Positions 1 through 7,897 of a DNA stretch of 31,758 nt are shown one piece after another. The translations under genes were made by a program, and so were the position numbers. The stretch is from JBAZAX01 sp041671765 (GTDB lineage: Bacteria > Babelota > Babeliae > Babelales > RVW-14): assembly GCA_041671765.1 (NCBI GenBank), contig JBAZAX010000019.1, positions 1 through 31,758 of the forward strand, written 5' to 3'. The notes beneath the pieces were generated by a model. It saw only the letters and a program-made list of their open reading frames with translations, had not been told where the DNA came from and did not search any database. Numbering within the stretch: the stretch's first letter is position 1; each line of letters opens with the position of its first letter.

Positions 1-1343
1 TTCAAATCACGGAATCTTCGTCCAGGGGTAAGCGTAAGCAGTTTAATCAAGCAATTGATATAATAAAAAAAGCTAAGGAGCCATACGCTCTTATAACTGA
101 TACTGTGGATAGGTTGCAAAGAAGTTTTCGCGAAACTCCGCTGTTAGACGACCTAAGGAGAGATGGTAAGGTTGAGCTTCATTTTTTGCGAGAGGGATTG
201 GTTGTAAGTAAAAATTCCAATAGTTCGCAAATGCAGCAGTGGAATATTGGTGTTGTATTTGCATCAAGTTACGTTCTGCAGCTTAGTGATAATGTTAAGC
301 GAAGTAAAGAACAGTGTACCTTAAATGGTCAGTGGACATCGAAGGCGCCATTCGGATACAAGAATGTAGTAGTTTCTTCGAATAAAAAAATTATTGAGAT
401 TGATCCACAGTCTGCGCCATTTGTTGTTAAAATATTTGAACTCTACGCCACAGGAAATCACTCTTTCCAGACGATCGCAGACGAGATGAATCTGCTCGGC
501 ATGAAGAGTGCCGCGGGCAAATATATCATGCGCACGAAAGTAGAAAATACGCTAAAGAACCCTTTTTACTACGGGGTTATGAAGGTTAAGGGTGAGCTCT
601 ACAAGCATAACTACCCATCATTAATTTCAGAGTGGTTGTTTAATAAGGTGCAAGACATACTTTTGGGACATGGTAAAGTGCATGTCCAGTATGCAGGTAA
701 GCCGATTTTGTTTAGAGGTTTGATCAAGTGTGCGGCTTGCGGATGCTCGGTTGTTGGTTATCTCAAGAAGGGCAAGTACATGTACTACTCTTGCAGTAAT
801 GCCAAAGGGATTTGTCGTAAAGTTTTGGTGCGCGAAGAAAAGCTGCTTGCGCCACTGATTAAAAACTTCGAAAATATTCAGCTAACAAATGAACAGGTTG
901 AAGAAATTGTTGGGTATTTGAAGCAGTCATTTAAGCATGAACAGGATTTTGTTAAAAATACCCAAGAGATCTTGCACAAAGAATTGAATCTTGTCCAGGG
1001 CAGGCTTTCTAAATTGGTCGATATGCACATGGATGGTCAGATTGACTCAGAAACATTCCAGGCCAAGCAGAAGGAATATAAGCAGCGACAGCGTGAGATT
1101 CTATTGCAAATGCAGGATCATGTCGATGCAGATGAATCAACTATAATCACAGCTAAAATCGTATTGGATTTGGCTAGGCGAGCGAAGGAGTTATTCTTGA
1201 GTTCGAATCTAGATGAAAAATGGCAACTTTTGAATTTAGTACATTCGAACTTTTTATTGGACTCTGGGAAGCTGCACTGCGAGATGCGTGAGCCCTTTTC
1301 AACGTTTGCAAAAATGCAGGATTGTACAGAGTGGTGTGCCTAA
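1..1343 (+). CDS. Large serine recombinase, 5' truncated by the window edge
   Basis: The reading frame is open from base 3, so the gene starts left of the window; the GTG at 105 is internal. The visible protein has the back part of a resolvase catalytic domain, including the conserved DRLQRS segment (bases 108-125) that carries active-site arginines. A recombinase domain follows (around GQWTSKAPFGYKN), then a zinc ribbon with CAAC and a second Cys pair (about 730-820), then a coiled-coil tail. This order is typical of large serine integrases, which recombine attP and attB. The catalytic serine lies off the left edge. The last four codons and the TAA (1332-1343) are antisense to the 3' end of the tRNA-Arg gene, including its CCA, which suggests an element integrated at that tRNA. 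Family assignment is strong; integration at the tRNA is inferred. Confidence 0.9.
   Translation, partial: QITESSSRGKRKQFNQAIDIIKKAKEPYALITDTVDRLQRSFRETPLLDDLRRDGKVELHFLREGLVVSKNSNSSQMQQWNIGVVFASSYVLQLSDNVKRSKEQCTLNGQWTSKAPFGYKNVVVSSNKKIIEIDPQSAPFVVKIFELYATGNHSFQTIADEMNLLGMKSAAGKYIMRTKVENTLKNPFYYGVMKVKGELYKHNYPSLISEWLFNKVQDILLGHGKVHVQYAGKPILFRGLIKCAACGCSVVGYLKKGKYMYYSCSNAKGICRKVLVREEKLLAPLIKNFENIQLTNEQVEEIVGYLKQSFKHEQDFVKNTQEILHKELNLVQGRLSKLVDMHMDGQIDSETFQAKQKEYKQRQREILLQMQDHVDADESTIITAKIVLDLARRAKELFLSSNLDEKWQLLNLVHSNFLLDSGKLHCEMREPFSTFAKMQDCTEWCA
1332..1343. other. Possible attachment-site junction at the tRNA-Arg 3' end
   Basis: These 12 bases encode both the recombinase C-terminus plus stop (plus strand) and the tRNA-Arg acceptor end with CCA (minus strand). 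An integrase gene abutting a tRNA 3' end is the usual arrangement of elements that use a tRNA as attB. The other element end, which should carry a partial tRNA 3' copy, is outside the window, so the core sequence cannot be defined. Large serine integrases use tRNA sites less often than tyrosine integrases, which lowers confidence. Confidence 0.4.
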
Positions 1344-1408
1344 CAGGACTCGAACCTGTGGCCTAGCGATTAGGAATCGCTCGCTCTATCCACCTGAGCT
1401 ATAGGCAC
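1332..1408 (-). tRNA. tRNA-Arg(CCT)
   Basis: The minus strand folds as a full cloverleaf. The acceptor GTGCCTA pairs with TAGGCAC, the D stem is GCTC/GAGC, and the anticodon stem is AGCGA/TCGCT with loop TTCCTAA, giving anticodon CCT (decodes AGG). The T arm is ACAGG-TTCGAGT-CCTGT. The discriminator A (1335) is followed by an encoded CCA at 1334-1332. The recombinase reading frame ends inside this 3' end. Confidence 0.96.
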
Positions 1409-1445
1409 ATATCTGACAAAATTTTAAGGAACATGCAATCCATGG

Positions 1446-1466
1446 ATCCTGAAACAAGTTCAGGAT
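1446..1466. repeat. Palindromic repeat, copy 1 (between the tRNA-Arg genes)
   Basis: Arms ATCCTGAA and TTCAGGAT form a perfect 8-bp hairpin around a 5-base spacer. The surrounding 28 bases (1445-1472) match 8586-8613 inside dnaE at 27 of 28 positions. It resembles the short palindromic repeats scattered through Rickettsia and other alphaproteobacterial genomes. Confidence 0.8.
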
Positions 1467-1609
1467 GACAAAAACACAATTCAAAAAGCCGTTTACGAAA
1501 AAGAGTTAAACTTTGATGGATTATTAAATAAACTGGCCTGCCATATGTCCTGTCCGTCATAGCCATATCGGGTGTCGGCGGAAGTCATGAATATAGCGAG
1601 GGTGTAGTA

Positions 1610-1686
1610 TGGTGCGCCTGGCAGGGCTCGAACCTGCAACCTGCGGATTCGAAGTCCGACACTCTATCCAATTGAGCTACAGGCGC
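1610..1686 (-). tRNA. tRNA-Arg(TCG)
   Basis: On the minus strand the acceptor GCGCCTG pairs with CAGGCGC, the D arm is GCTC...GAGT, and the anticodon loop CTTCGAA gives anticodon TCG (decodes CGN/CGA). The T arm is GCAGG-TTCGAGC-CCTGC. The outermost anticodon-stem pair (T27/C43) is mismatched. The discriminator A and CCA (1612-1610) are encoded. It lies about 200 bases upstream of tRNA-Arg(CCT) on the same strand. Confidence 0.95.
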
Positions 1687-1834
1687 AACTAACCATATTT
1701 TTACCAGAAAAACGAATAAAAGACCAGGAAATTAAATAGTTTATAAGGTCTTTTTGGTCAGTGTTATTTTTACAAATAGAACATTCAGAAGAGCTACAAG
1801 GGTTGAAAGGGTCATTATGGCTATACCGTTGAGT

Positions 1835-2488
1835 TTAATCTCTGTAATGTTCTAGGACGTGACGAGTTGGAGTTCCATCCTCATAAAAATATCCAACTTC
1901 TTTGAAACCGGCTTTTTTCAATGCATTATAACTGCGTTTATTCCAAAGTCTTACATGCACATTAAAAACATCTCTGTCGGGATGCAGTTTAAAATAGGTA
2001 TCAATAATTAGTTTTGTTGCTTCTTGAATTCTTCCACCGCCGCGATAGTTTTCATTAATCCAGAATCCAAATTGTCCCGGATCATCAGGATTCTTTTCAC
2101 GAATTTCAATTGATCCGACAAGCTTATTGTCTTTGTTATCAAAGATTATATACATAAGTTGCTTGCCTTCTCGGCATTTTTCCATTTCAATTTTTAAATA
2201 CCTGATGGTATAGCTTAGTGTTATGGTTTCAGGGAATTCAAGTCCTTTGCGTACATCACTTGAAAACATATTGTGGTAATCAAGAAAGTATTCTTCTTTT
2301 AGGGCGCGCAATGTTACTAGTTTTCCCTTAATCTCTTCCGGCGGTGTTAAGAGTTGAGTTTGTTCAACTCTTAACCAACCTGATTGATAAACGAAGTAAC
2401 CCGTTGGTATTGATAATAAAACAGCTAGCAACAACCATTTTATTACGGATTTTCTATTGAATATAATTTTTCGAATATTAAATTTCAT
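1835..2488 (-). CDS. Membrane-anchored GNAT-family N-acetyltransferase
   Basis: This 217-residue protein has a single hydrophobic helix at about residues 17-36 (KWLLLAVLLSIPTGYFVY) after a basic N-terminus, then a GNAT domain from about residue 53. GNAT features include the GKLVTLRALKEEY start, the strand FGFWINENYRGGGRIQEA with the acetyl-CoA pyrophosphate-binding loop, and the SYNALKKAGFKEVGYF ending typical of the RimJ/RimL-like branch. The ATG follows a good Shine-Dalgarno GGAGGG (complement of 2496-2501). Such enzymes transfer acetyl from acetyl-CoA to an amine; the substrate cannot be told. A membrane anchor is unusual for the family. Without a cleavage motif it should stay tethered, but which side the domain faces is not clear. 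Confidence 0.85.
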   Translation of the reverse strand: MKFNIRKIIFNRKSVIKWLLLAVLLSIPTGYFVYQSGWLRVEQTQLLTPPEEIKGKLVTLRALKEEYFLDYHNMFSSDVRKGLEFPETITLSYTIRYLKIEMEKCREGKQLMYIIFDNKDNKLVGSIEIREKNPDDPGQFGFWINENYRGGGRIQEATKLIIDTYFKLHPDRDVFNVHVRLWNKRSYNALKKAGFKEVGYFYEDGTPTRHVLEHYRD

Positions 2489-2611
2489 GACCTATCCCTC
2501 CCATAATTAATCAAAACTTTATTCATATAAATTGCTTTAAATTAATAAATAACTATCTAAATTTTAAACTAATTCAATTACTTGCAGCAATAAATAAATA
2601 AACAATGTGTT

Positions 2612-4180
2612 TTAAAGCGGTATGTTTCCGTGCTTTTTCTTTGGGGTTTGTTCTACTTTGTTTTTTAAGATTTCAAGCGCACGGATTAAATGATAGCGTG
2701 TTTTGATCGGCTCAATTATGGCATCAATATATCCATTTTCAGCTGCTGTTACAGGGTTCATGAATTCTCTTTCATAATCAGCTTCAAGTTTTTGGATAAG
2801 AGCTTCTCTGTTTTCTGGGAGAGCATTAGCTAATTCAGATCTATGTAAAATTGCAATTGCGCCTTTTGCTCCAAGAACTGCTATCTGAGAATTTGGCCAT
2901 GAAAAATTAAAATCAGTGCCAAGCTCTTTGCTGCCCATAACCACATAAGCCCCACCAAATGCCTTGCGTATAATAAGTGTAATTTTGGGAACGGTAGCTG
3001 CCGCATAAGCATAAATGAGTTTTGCTCCGTGTCGAATTATACCATTATGTTCTTGCTCAACACCGGGTAAAAAACCGGGGACATCTACAAGCGAAATTAT
3101 AGGTATTGAGAATGCATCGCAGAAATTAATGAATCTTGCGGCTTTGCATGAAGCGTCAATATCTATTACTCCCGCCTTGACTTGCGGTTGGTTGGCAACC
3201 AACCCAACAATTTTTCCATTCAGTCGTGCAAATCCGACAACAATGTTTGGTGCAAAATATTCATGAATTTCAAAAAAGCTTTCCGGATCAAAAATGGAAC
3301 AGATTAAATTTCTGATGTCGTAGCTTTGTGAAAAATTTTGGGGAACAATCTCGGCAGGGTTTAGACTTGTAAAATCAAGATTTGCAAAATTAGTATTCAT
3401 TGAATCATGATCTATTTCGTAAGAGCTCGGCTCAGATAAGTAATTTTGTGGAAGATATGATAAAAGTTTTTTAACTTGTTCTAAGCATTCATCTTCATTG
3501 TTTGCCACAAAATGGGCAACGCCTGATTTTTGCGCATGTACAAGTGCGCCACCAAGCTCTTCTTTTGTGACCTTTTGGTGTAAAACCTGTTCTACTACCT
3601 GTGGACCCGTTATAAACATGTTGCTGGTATTGGTTGTTGTAAAGATAAAATCGGTTAGAGCAGGGGAGTAGGTTGCGCCCCCGGCGCATGGGCCAAGAAT
3701 AATTGAAACTTGAGGAACAATGCCTGAATATTTTACGTTGCGTGTGAAAATTTGGCCATAGCCGGAAAGAGCATGAACGCCTTCGTCAATGCGAGCTCCG
3801 CCTGAGTCTATTACGCCAATGATAGGGCAGCCTATTTTTGCGGCCATATCCATGATTTTGCATATCTTATCGGCATGTCGTTTGCCAAGAGATCCGCCTT
3901 TTATTGTAAAATCTTGAGCATAAACTGCGACTTGTCTTCCATGTATGGTTCCAAAGCCTGTTATGACCCCATCTGTCGTAAATTTTTCTTCTAAAAACGG
4001 TGATTTTGCAAGATGATCAAGTTCTTCAAAACTTTCTTGATCAAGAAGAGAATCTAGCCTTTCCCATGCCGTTTTTTTCCCAAGCTTATGCTGTCGTTCC
4101 GCCCTTTGATCGATGACACTTGATACGATGACTTTGCCCATCTGAGCGGGCGTTCCCATAACTGCAATATCTACTGACAC
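2612..4180 (-). CDS. Acyl-CoA carboxylase carboxyltransferase (beta) subunit, PccB/AccD-like
   Basis: At 522 residues it has the full length of propionyl/acetyl-CoA carboxylase beta chains. This subunit moves a carboxyl group from carboxybiotin to an acyl-CoA. Visible family motifs are QDFTIKGGSLGKRHADKI (about 90-106), SGGARIDEGVHALSGYG (126-142), the first oxyanion-hole region GPCAGGATY (163-171), and the C-terminal DVPGFLPGVEQEHNGIIRHG with KAFGGAYVVMGSK. The start at 4180 is GTG with weak ribosome binding; ATGs at 4159 and 4141 are alternatives, because homology to the family begins only near residue 18. No biotin carboxylase or biotin-carrier gene is in the window. Since a type II fatty acid cluster lies further right, a role in malonyl-CoA supply is plausible. 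Propionyl-CoA carboxylase or a decarboxylase alpha subunit cannot be excluded. Confidence 0.9.
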   Translation of the reverse strand: MSVDIAVMGTPAQMGKVIVSSVIDQRAERQHKLGKKTAWERLDSLLDQESFEELDHLAKSPFLEEKFTTDGVITGFGTIHGRQVAVYAQDFTIKGGSLGKRHADKICKIMDMAAKIGCPIIGVIDSGGARIDEGVHALSGYGQIFTRNVKYSGIVPQVSIILGPCAGGATYSPALTDFIFTTTNTSNMFITGPQVVEQVLHQKVTKEELGGALVHAQKSGVAHFVANNEDECLEQVKKLLSYLPQNYLSEPSSYEIDHDSMNTNFANLDFTSLNPAEIVPQNFSQSYDIRNLICSIFDPESFFEIHEYFAPNIVVGFARLNGKIVGLVANQPQVKAGVIDIDASCKAARFINFCDAFSIPIISLVDVPGFLPGVEQEHNGIIRHGAKLIYAYAAATVPKITLIIRKAFGGAYVVMGSKELGTDFNFSWPNSQIAVLGAKGAIAILHRSELANALPENREALIQKLEADYEREFMNPVTAAENGYIDAIIEPIKTRYHLIRALEILKNKVEQTPKKKHGNIPL

Positions 4181-4318
4181 CTTATACCAATCTATGTTAA
4201 AATGTGCCTCTTTTAAATTATTATTTACTTGTCTTAGAACACGAAGTATAACATAGAGTATGGCGTAATCAAATGCCCCTGGGGGTGTTTGCGGGTATAA
4301 GGAAGTATAGGATTAAAA

Positions 4319-4906
4319 ATGGGAGCGGAGGTAATGAATCAAAATCAAAGGATACCTCAAAACAATTCAAGCATTGCATGGTTCAAAATTGCCAATTTAA
4401 TTGAACGAAGAGAGCGGGAAAAGGCATTGAGTGTCTATAAACTCATGGCCCATTCGCTGCAGGATAAGGCATATGCATTACAGCTAGAAGGTGATATTTT
4501 ATGCTATTTTGAAGATTTTCCGGAGTCTTGCGTGAAATATCTTCAATCTGCATTTTTATATAGAAATGCCAAACGTTGGCTTGATGCAGTTTCTCTTTAT
4601 GAACAGGTTGCTCTTATTGATCCAAATAATTGTGATGCTTTGATTTATTCAGTACCTTGCTATGCACAGCTTGACTGGGCGCCAAAATTTAAACAAAACT
4701 TGGAGACCATTTCTGGTTTTATATTACAAAATCTATCAGACGAAAAATTGATTACAAATTTAATTAAAAGTCTTGCTGAAGTTGCACCGGAAATTGATGT
4801 GATTATTTTTAAAACCCAGTTGCATGACAAATTGCAAGAATTGCTGGCATTGGTTCCTCAAAATTTGGTTGAAAAACTTGAACCGGTAATTAAGAAGAAT
4901 TTTTGA
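4319..4906 (+). CDS. TPR-like helical-repeat protein, function unknown
   Basis: This 195-residue protein has no signal peptide and is largely helical. It contains TPR-like helix pairs such as KALSVYKLMAHSLQDKAYALQL and RWLDAVSLYEQVALIDPN at about residues 35-100. The C-terminal half lacks recognisable motifs. Two starts are possible. ATG 4319 has AGGA (4309-4312) six bases upstream. ATG 4334 (MNQNQ) has GGGAG (4321-4325) eight bases upstream and GGAGG very close to it. It is divergent from the carboxyltransferase and may be a cytoplasmic scaffold. No specific family is recognised. Confidence 0.7.
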   Translation: MGAEVMNQNQRIPQNNSSIAWFKIANLIERREREKALSVYKLMAHSLQDKAYALQLEGDILCYFEDFPESCVKYLQSAFLYRNAKRWLDAVSLYEQVALIDPNNCDALIYSVPCYAQLDWAPKFKQNLETISGFILQNLSDEKLITNLIKSLAEVAPEIDVIIFKTQLHDKLQELLALVPQNLVEKLEPVIKKNF

Positions 4907-5003
4907 AAAATATATAAATCTTGCATATGAAAATTTAAAATTTGTATCTTAAAAAAATAGTAATGAAGAAATTATAAAATTTTTAGGAAGAGAAAGGTGT
5001 GGC

Positions 5004-5117
5004 ATGGTTTCTACGCTATATAAAAAATATTTAATTTTCTTACTTCTGGTATTGGCTCAAAATTCGGCCAATGGAATGTCCGGCCAAAAAGAATTACAGA
5101 AAAACTTGGAAGTTTAA
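5004..5117 (+). pseudogene. Out-of-frame signal peptide of the downstream coiled-coil protein
   Basis: ATG 5004 (SD-like AGGAAGAGAAAGG upstream) opens a 37-codon frame. It encodes a classic signal peptide (MVSTLYKKYL, then the hydrophobic core IFLLLVLAQ, then NSANG) followed by MSGQKELQKNLEV and TAA at 5115. The long frame beginning at 5147 is one frame behind, is open back to 5024, and has no ATG there. Restoring one A in the A5 run at 5100-5104 joins the two as QKELQKKLGSLKGSLTEL, a continuous coiled-coil pattern. I read this as the true 5' end of the next gene, broken by a one-base deletion or by a sequencing error. Confidence 0.75.
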
Positions 5118-5146
5118 AGGGAAGTCTTACAGAATTAAAAGGCAAG

Positions 5147-7114
5147 TTGAGTGTATTACAAGAAAAGCTTACGACATTGCATGCGTCGATTGGCCAAACT
5201 CATACAGAAACTAAAGGAATTCCAACTCCTCCTCCGTTTACAGGTTTCTCAAAACGAAAAGCAGGAGAAGGTTCAACAGCTGAAAAGAAAAAAACGCGCG
5301 AACAAACAGATTCTTCAGGTACACCTAAATCTTCAGAAGATAGAAAAGGCCTTTTTGATCAAATACAAAAAAGAAAACCATTAAAAAAAGTAGAAATATC
5401 TGCAGAAGAACAAGCAGTCAAAAAACCTTCTGAAGGTGGTGACGGTGGGATTGAAGCAGTATTAAGACGAGCAATGGATCAAAGGAGAATAGCTCTAAAA
5501 AAAGGGGAAGATGAAGAAGAAGAGGGCGAGTATGAGGAAGATCCAGCCTGGTTAGAAGAATCTCAACCACCAGTCGCCAAACCAGTACCTGCAAAAGAGC
5601 AGAAGAAAACTGAACCAGATAAAAAAACAGCAACCAAACCGGTGCCTCCAGCCAGACCTGCTCCAACGGTAGACGCGCAAGCAGAGCTTAAACAAAAAGA
5701 AGAAGCCGCAAAATTAGCCCAAGAAAAAGCTGAAGCGGCACTCAAGGCAAAAGCAGATGCAGATAGAAAAGCCAAAGAAGCAGTGGATCGCAAGGCTAAA
5801 GCAGAAGCCAAGAAATCTGAAGAAGAACGAGTAGAAAGAGAAGCAGCTGCTGAGCGTGAGCGTAAAGAAGCTGCAAGATTAGCTAAAGAAGAAGCTGAAA
5901 AGAAAAAAAGAGGCGAAGAACTTAAACGTAAAGAAGACGTTGATAGAAAAGAAAAGGAAGCAGTAGCGCGCAAAGCTAAAGCAGAAGTCGAGCTCAAAGA
6001 GGCACAAGAATTAAATGTAAAAATAGAAGCATTGAAAACCAAAATAGATGAAGCATCAAAAAAGAAATCCACTGGAAAATCTACCAAAAGTCAGCTATTT
6101 GAAGATATATTGAAACGATTTACGGGGACCGAAAAGAATTATATTCTCCAAGATAAAGATTCATTAATTCAATGGGTAAAAAATTCGGAGATAGAAACAG
6201 CGATTAATCAACTTGCAGACCATAACCATAAAAGGACACTTGAAAAGCTTAAAAATAGTCTTGTTGAATTGCAAAAAAAATTAGTGATTGGAATGAAAAC
6301 AGCCGAAGCTGAGTTTGTTGCTGCTGACGCTGCAGGTAAAGAAGCCCAAGCGGAACTTGCCGCCGCTAGCAAAGAAACCAAGGTTGTAGATGAGCAAAAA
6401 ACTGCAGCTCCTGCCGCAGCCCAAGCAGTTGAGCAACCAGCGCCTGCTGAAGTGCCTGCTAAGGAAACTCAAAAGTTAATAGCAAATATAGATGTTTTGT
6501 TAAAAGCAATAAATACAGGCTTAGCTTTAACTAAATTCTCAGCTGTGAAAACTTTAGGTGCTCAAGCAAAAACTATCATCAGTAAAATTTTTAATCCGGA
6601 TGATGCTACTCTAAAAACATGGGTGGAGAATGTTGATTCCACTAAAGCAGCAATAGAGCAACTTGCAAAACCTGGAAACTACAGATCAAATCTTACAAGC
6701 TTACAAAGTAGCCTTGCAAAATATAAAGAAACACTCCAAGAACAACCTTCATCTGCGGCAGCTCCAGAAAAGCCAAAACATGTACCAATAGCCGCACAAC
6801 CTAAACCTGAAGAAGAATCAGAGCTTAGCAAATCAAGAAGGAAAGTTTTAAAAATAAAGACACCTAAAGAAAATGTAGATGAGCTAAATAAATGGGACAG
6901 TTTCAATAAGCCTCTACCAATAACAACAACAATAGATGAGCTTCCTAAAATTCTTAACTTGATCACTGACCAAGAATTTATTAAACAAATAAAACGATTT
7001 GCAACAGGCAGATTAGGGTTAGGTAAAAAAATAACTCAATCAGAAGCAGAACTGCTCAAAATTATTCAAAACTATGAACAGCCTAAGTCTCAACCTTCAG
7101 TTAAAAAGAAATAG
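5147..7114 (+). CDS. TolA-like Lys/Glu/Ala-rich coiled-coil protein with duplicated domain (main frame of a frameshifted gene)
   Basis: The 655-residue main frame can only start at TTG 5147 as it stands; the gene probably began at 5004 with a signal peptide now out of frame. Residues 1-170 are low-complexity and Pro/Lys-rich. About 170-300 is a long EAK-rich helix of the TolA type. Then two related roughly 60-residue units follow, one ending near 6290 (core QWVKNSEIETAINQLADHN) and one near 6740 (core TWVENVDSTKAAIEQLAKPG), separated by an Ala/Pro linker. The C-terminal part has no recognised motif. It is probably periplasmic or exported if the frame is intact. A strong hairpin terminator follows at 7122-7157. 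The function is unknown; similarity to TolA is compositional only. Confidence 0.7.
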   Translation: MSVLQEKLTTLHASIGQTHTETKGIPTPPPFTGFSKRKAGEGSTAEKKKTREQTDSSGTPKSSEDRKGLFDQIQKRKPLKKVEISAEEQAVKKPSEGGDGGIEAVLRRAMDQRRIALKKGEDEEEEGEYEEDPAWLEESQPPVAKPVPAKEQKKTEPDKKTATKPVPPARPAPTVDAQAELKQKEEAAKLAQEKAEAALKAKADADRKAKEAVDRKAKAEAKKSEEERVEREAAAERERKEAARLAKEEAEKKKRGEELKRKEDVDRKEKEAVARKAKAEVELKEAQELNVKIEALKTKIDEASKKKSTGKSTKSQLFEDILKRFTGTEKNYILQDKDSLIQWVKNSEIETAINQLADHNHKRTLEKLKNSLVELQKKLVIGMKTAEAEFVAADAAGKEAQAELAAASKETKVVDEQKTAAPAAAQAVEQPAPAEVPAKETQKLIANIDVLLKAINTGLALTKFSAVKTLGAQAKTIISKIFNPDDATLKTWVENVDSTKAAIEQLAKPGNYRSNLTSLQSSLAKYKETLQEQPSSAAAPEKPKHVPIAAQPKPEEESELSKSRRKVLKIKTPKENVDELNKWDSFNKPLPITTTIDELPKILNLITDQEFIKQIKRFATGRLGLGKKITQSEAELLKIIQNYEQPKSQPSVKKK

Positions 7115-7121
7115 CTAAAAT

Positions 7122-7157
7122 AAAAAGAGAGAGAGGATTTATCCTCTCTCTCTTTTT
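7122..7157. terminator. Bidirectional intrinsic terminator
   Basis: A perfect 17-bp inverted repeat (7122-7138 with 7141-7157) has an A-run on the left and a T-run on the right. It sits between the convergent coiled-coil gene (plus) and the small secreted protein gene (minus), and could end both transcripts. Confidence 0.88.
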
Positions 7158-7184
7158 CGATGGATCTACTTAGATTAAAAGTTT

Positions 7185-7736
7185 TCACATATACATTTGT
7201 TGAACTTCAACTGACATTGGCTTTGATTGAGACTCTCTTACCATCTTGTTCAAAGCTTCCCCTATTTCTAGTAGCTTTTCTAGAGCCATTGCAAATCCAT
7301 TTTCCAATGCCATTTTATAAAATACATAACTTTTTGTTAAAAGTATGGGTTCTTCTTCGGCCATCTTTTCATAAATCTCGCCAATTCTGAATAATGCAAG
7401 AGGGTCATTGCATTCACTAACAATCTTCTCATATATGGGAAGAGCGTCTTTTACTTCATTTGTATTAAAGTACATTTCTGCTTTAAAAAAAAGCATTTTT
7501 ATCGCTCGAGGTTTTGATTTTATATATTCATTTGCACTTCGAAATGATTGCCCCGAATCTTCTGATTCATCATCCTCGGCTGAAATAGCTAGTTGCTCGT
7601 TTCTTTCTTGGAATTTTTTACTTTGAGATGTTTGTGTTTTTTGACCTGAGTGTTTGCGTTTCATGGAATAAATATTTTGAGTTGATATCAAAAACATGGT
7701 GCACATAACCCCCAACAAAAACATTGAAATCTTCAT
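7185..7736 (-). CDS. Small secreted TPR/Sel1-like protein
   Basis: This 183-residue protein has an N-terminal signal peptide (MKISMFLLGVMCTMFLIS, then TQNIYS) with probable cleavage before Met25. An acidic/Ser-rich linker (AEDDESEDSGQS) follows. Then come helix pairs resembling TPR/Sel1 units: KMLFFKAEMYFNTNEVKDAL, PLALFRIGEIYEKMAEEEPI and KSYVFYKMALENGFAMALEK. The pattern Met-after-cleavage is shared with most secreted proteins in this window. The ATG follows a GGGGAGG-like ribosome-binding site just upstream. It is probably a periplasmic or exported protein-binding module; no specific partner is evident. Confidence 0.75.
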   Translation of the reverse strand: MKISMFLLGVMCTMFLISTQNIYSMKRKHSGQKTQTSQSKKFQERNEQLAISAEDDESEDSGQSFRSANEYIKSKPRAIKMLFFKAEMYFNTNEVKDALPIYEKIVSECNDPLALFRIGEIYEKMAEEEPILLTKSYVFYKMALENGFAMALEKLLEIGEALNKMVRESQSKPMSVEVQQMYM

Positions 7737-7897
7737 AACGCCTCCCCGTAAAGTTATGGCTACTTTTATTCCACTGCTTAGTTGCTAAGTTCATAATCTC
7801 ACAAAGGTAAGCGATGCTGCAAGTAGAAAAAAACTATGAGTGGTGAATGCTTTTGAAATCTAATAAAAAACAGGAATATTTATTAAAAAAATAATTT

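Noticed and set aside
4248..4298. CCCC/GGGG palindrome upstream of the 195-residue gene as a regulatory site
   Set aside because: The arms are only four bases long, and nothing else supports a function.
5084..5105. Programmed -1 ribosomal frameshifting at the A-runs
   Set aside because: Neither A5 run forms a canonical X-XXY-YYZ slippery heptamer in the incoming frame, and I see no clear downstream stem; a one-base deletion explains it more simply.
5563..6087. A 174-codon antisense frame opposite the EAK-rich helix
   Set aside because: It mirrors the low-complexity coding sequence, giving a Ser/Ala/Phe-rich string with no ribosome binding site or domain; a shadow of the real gene.
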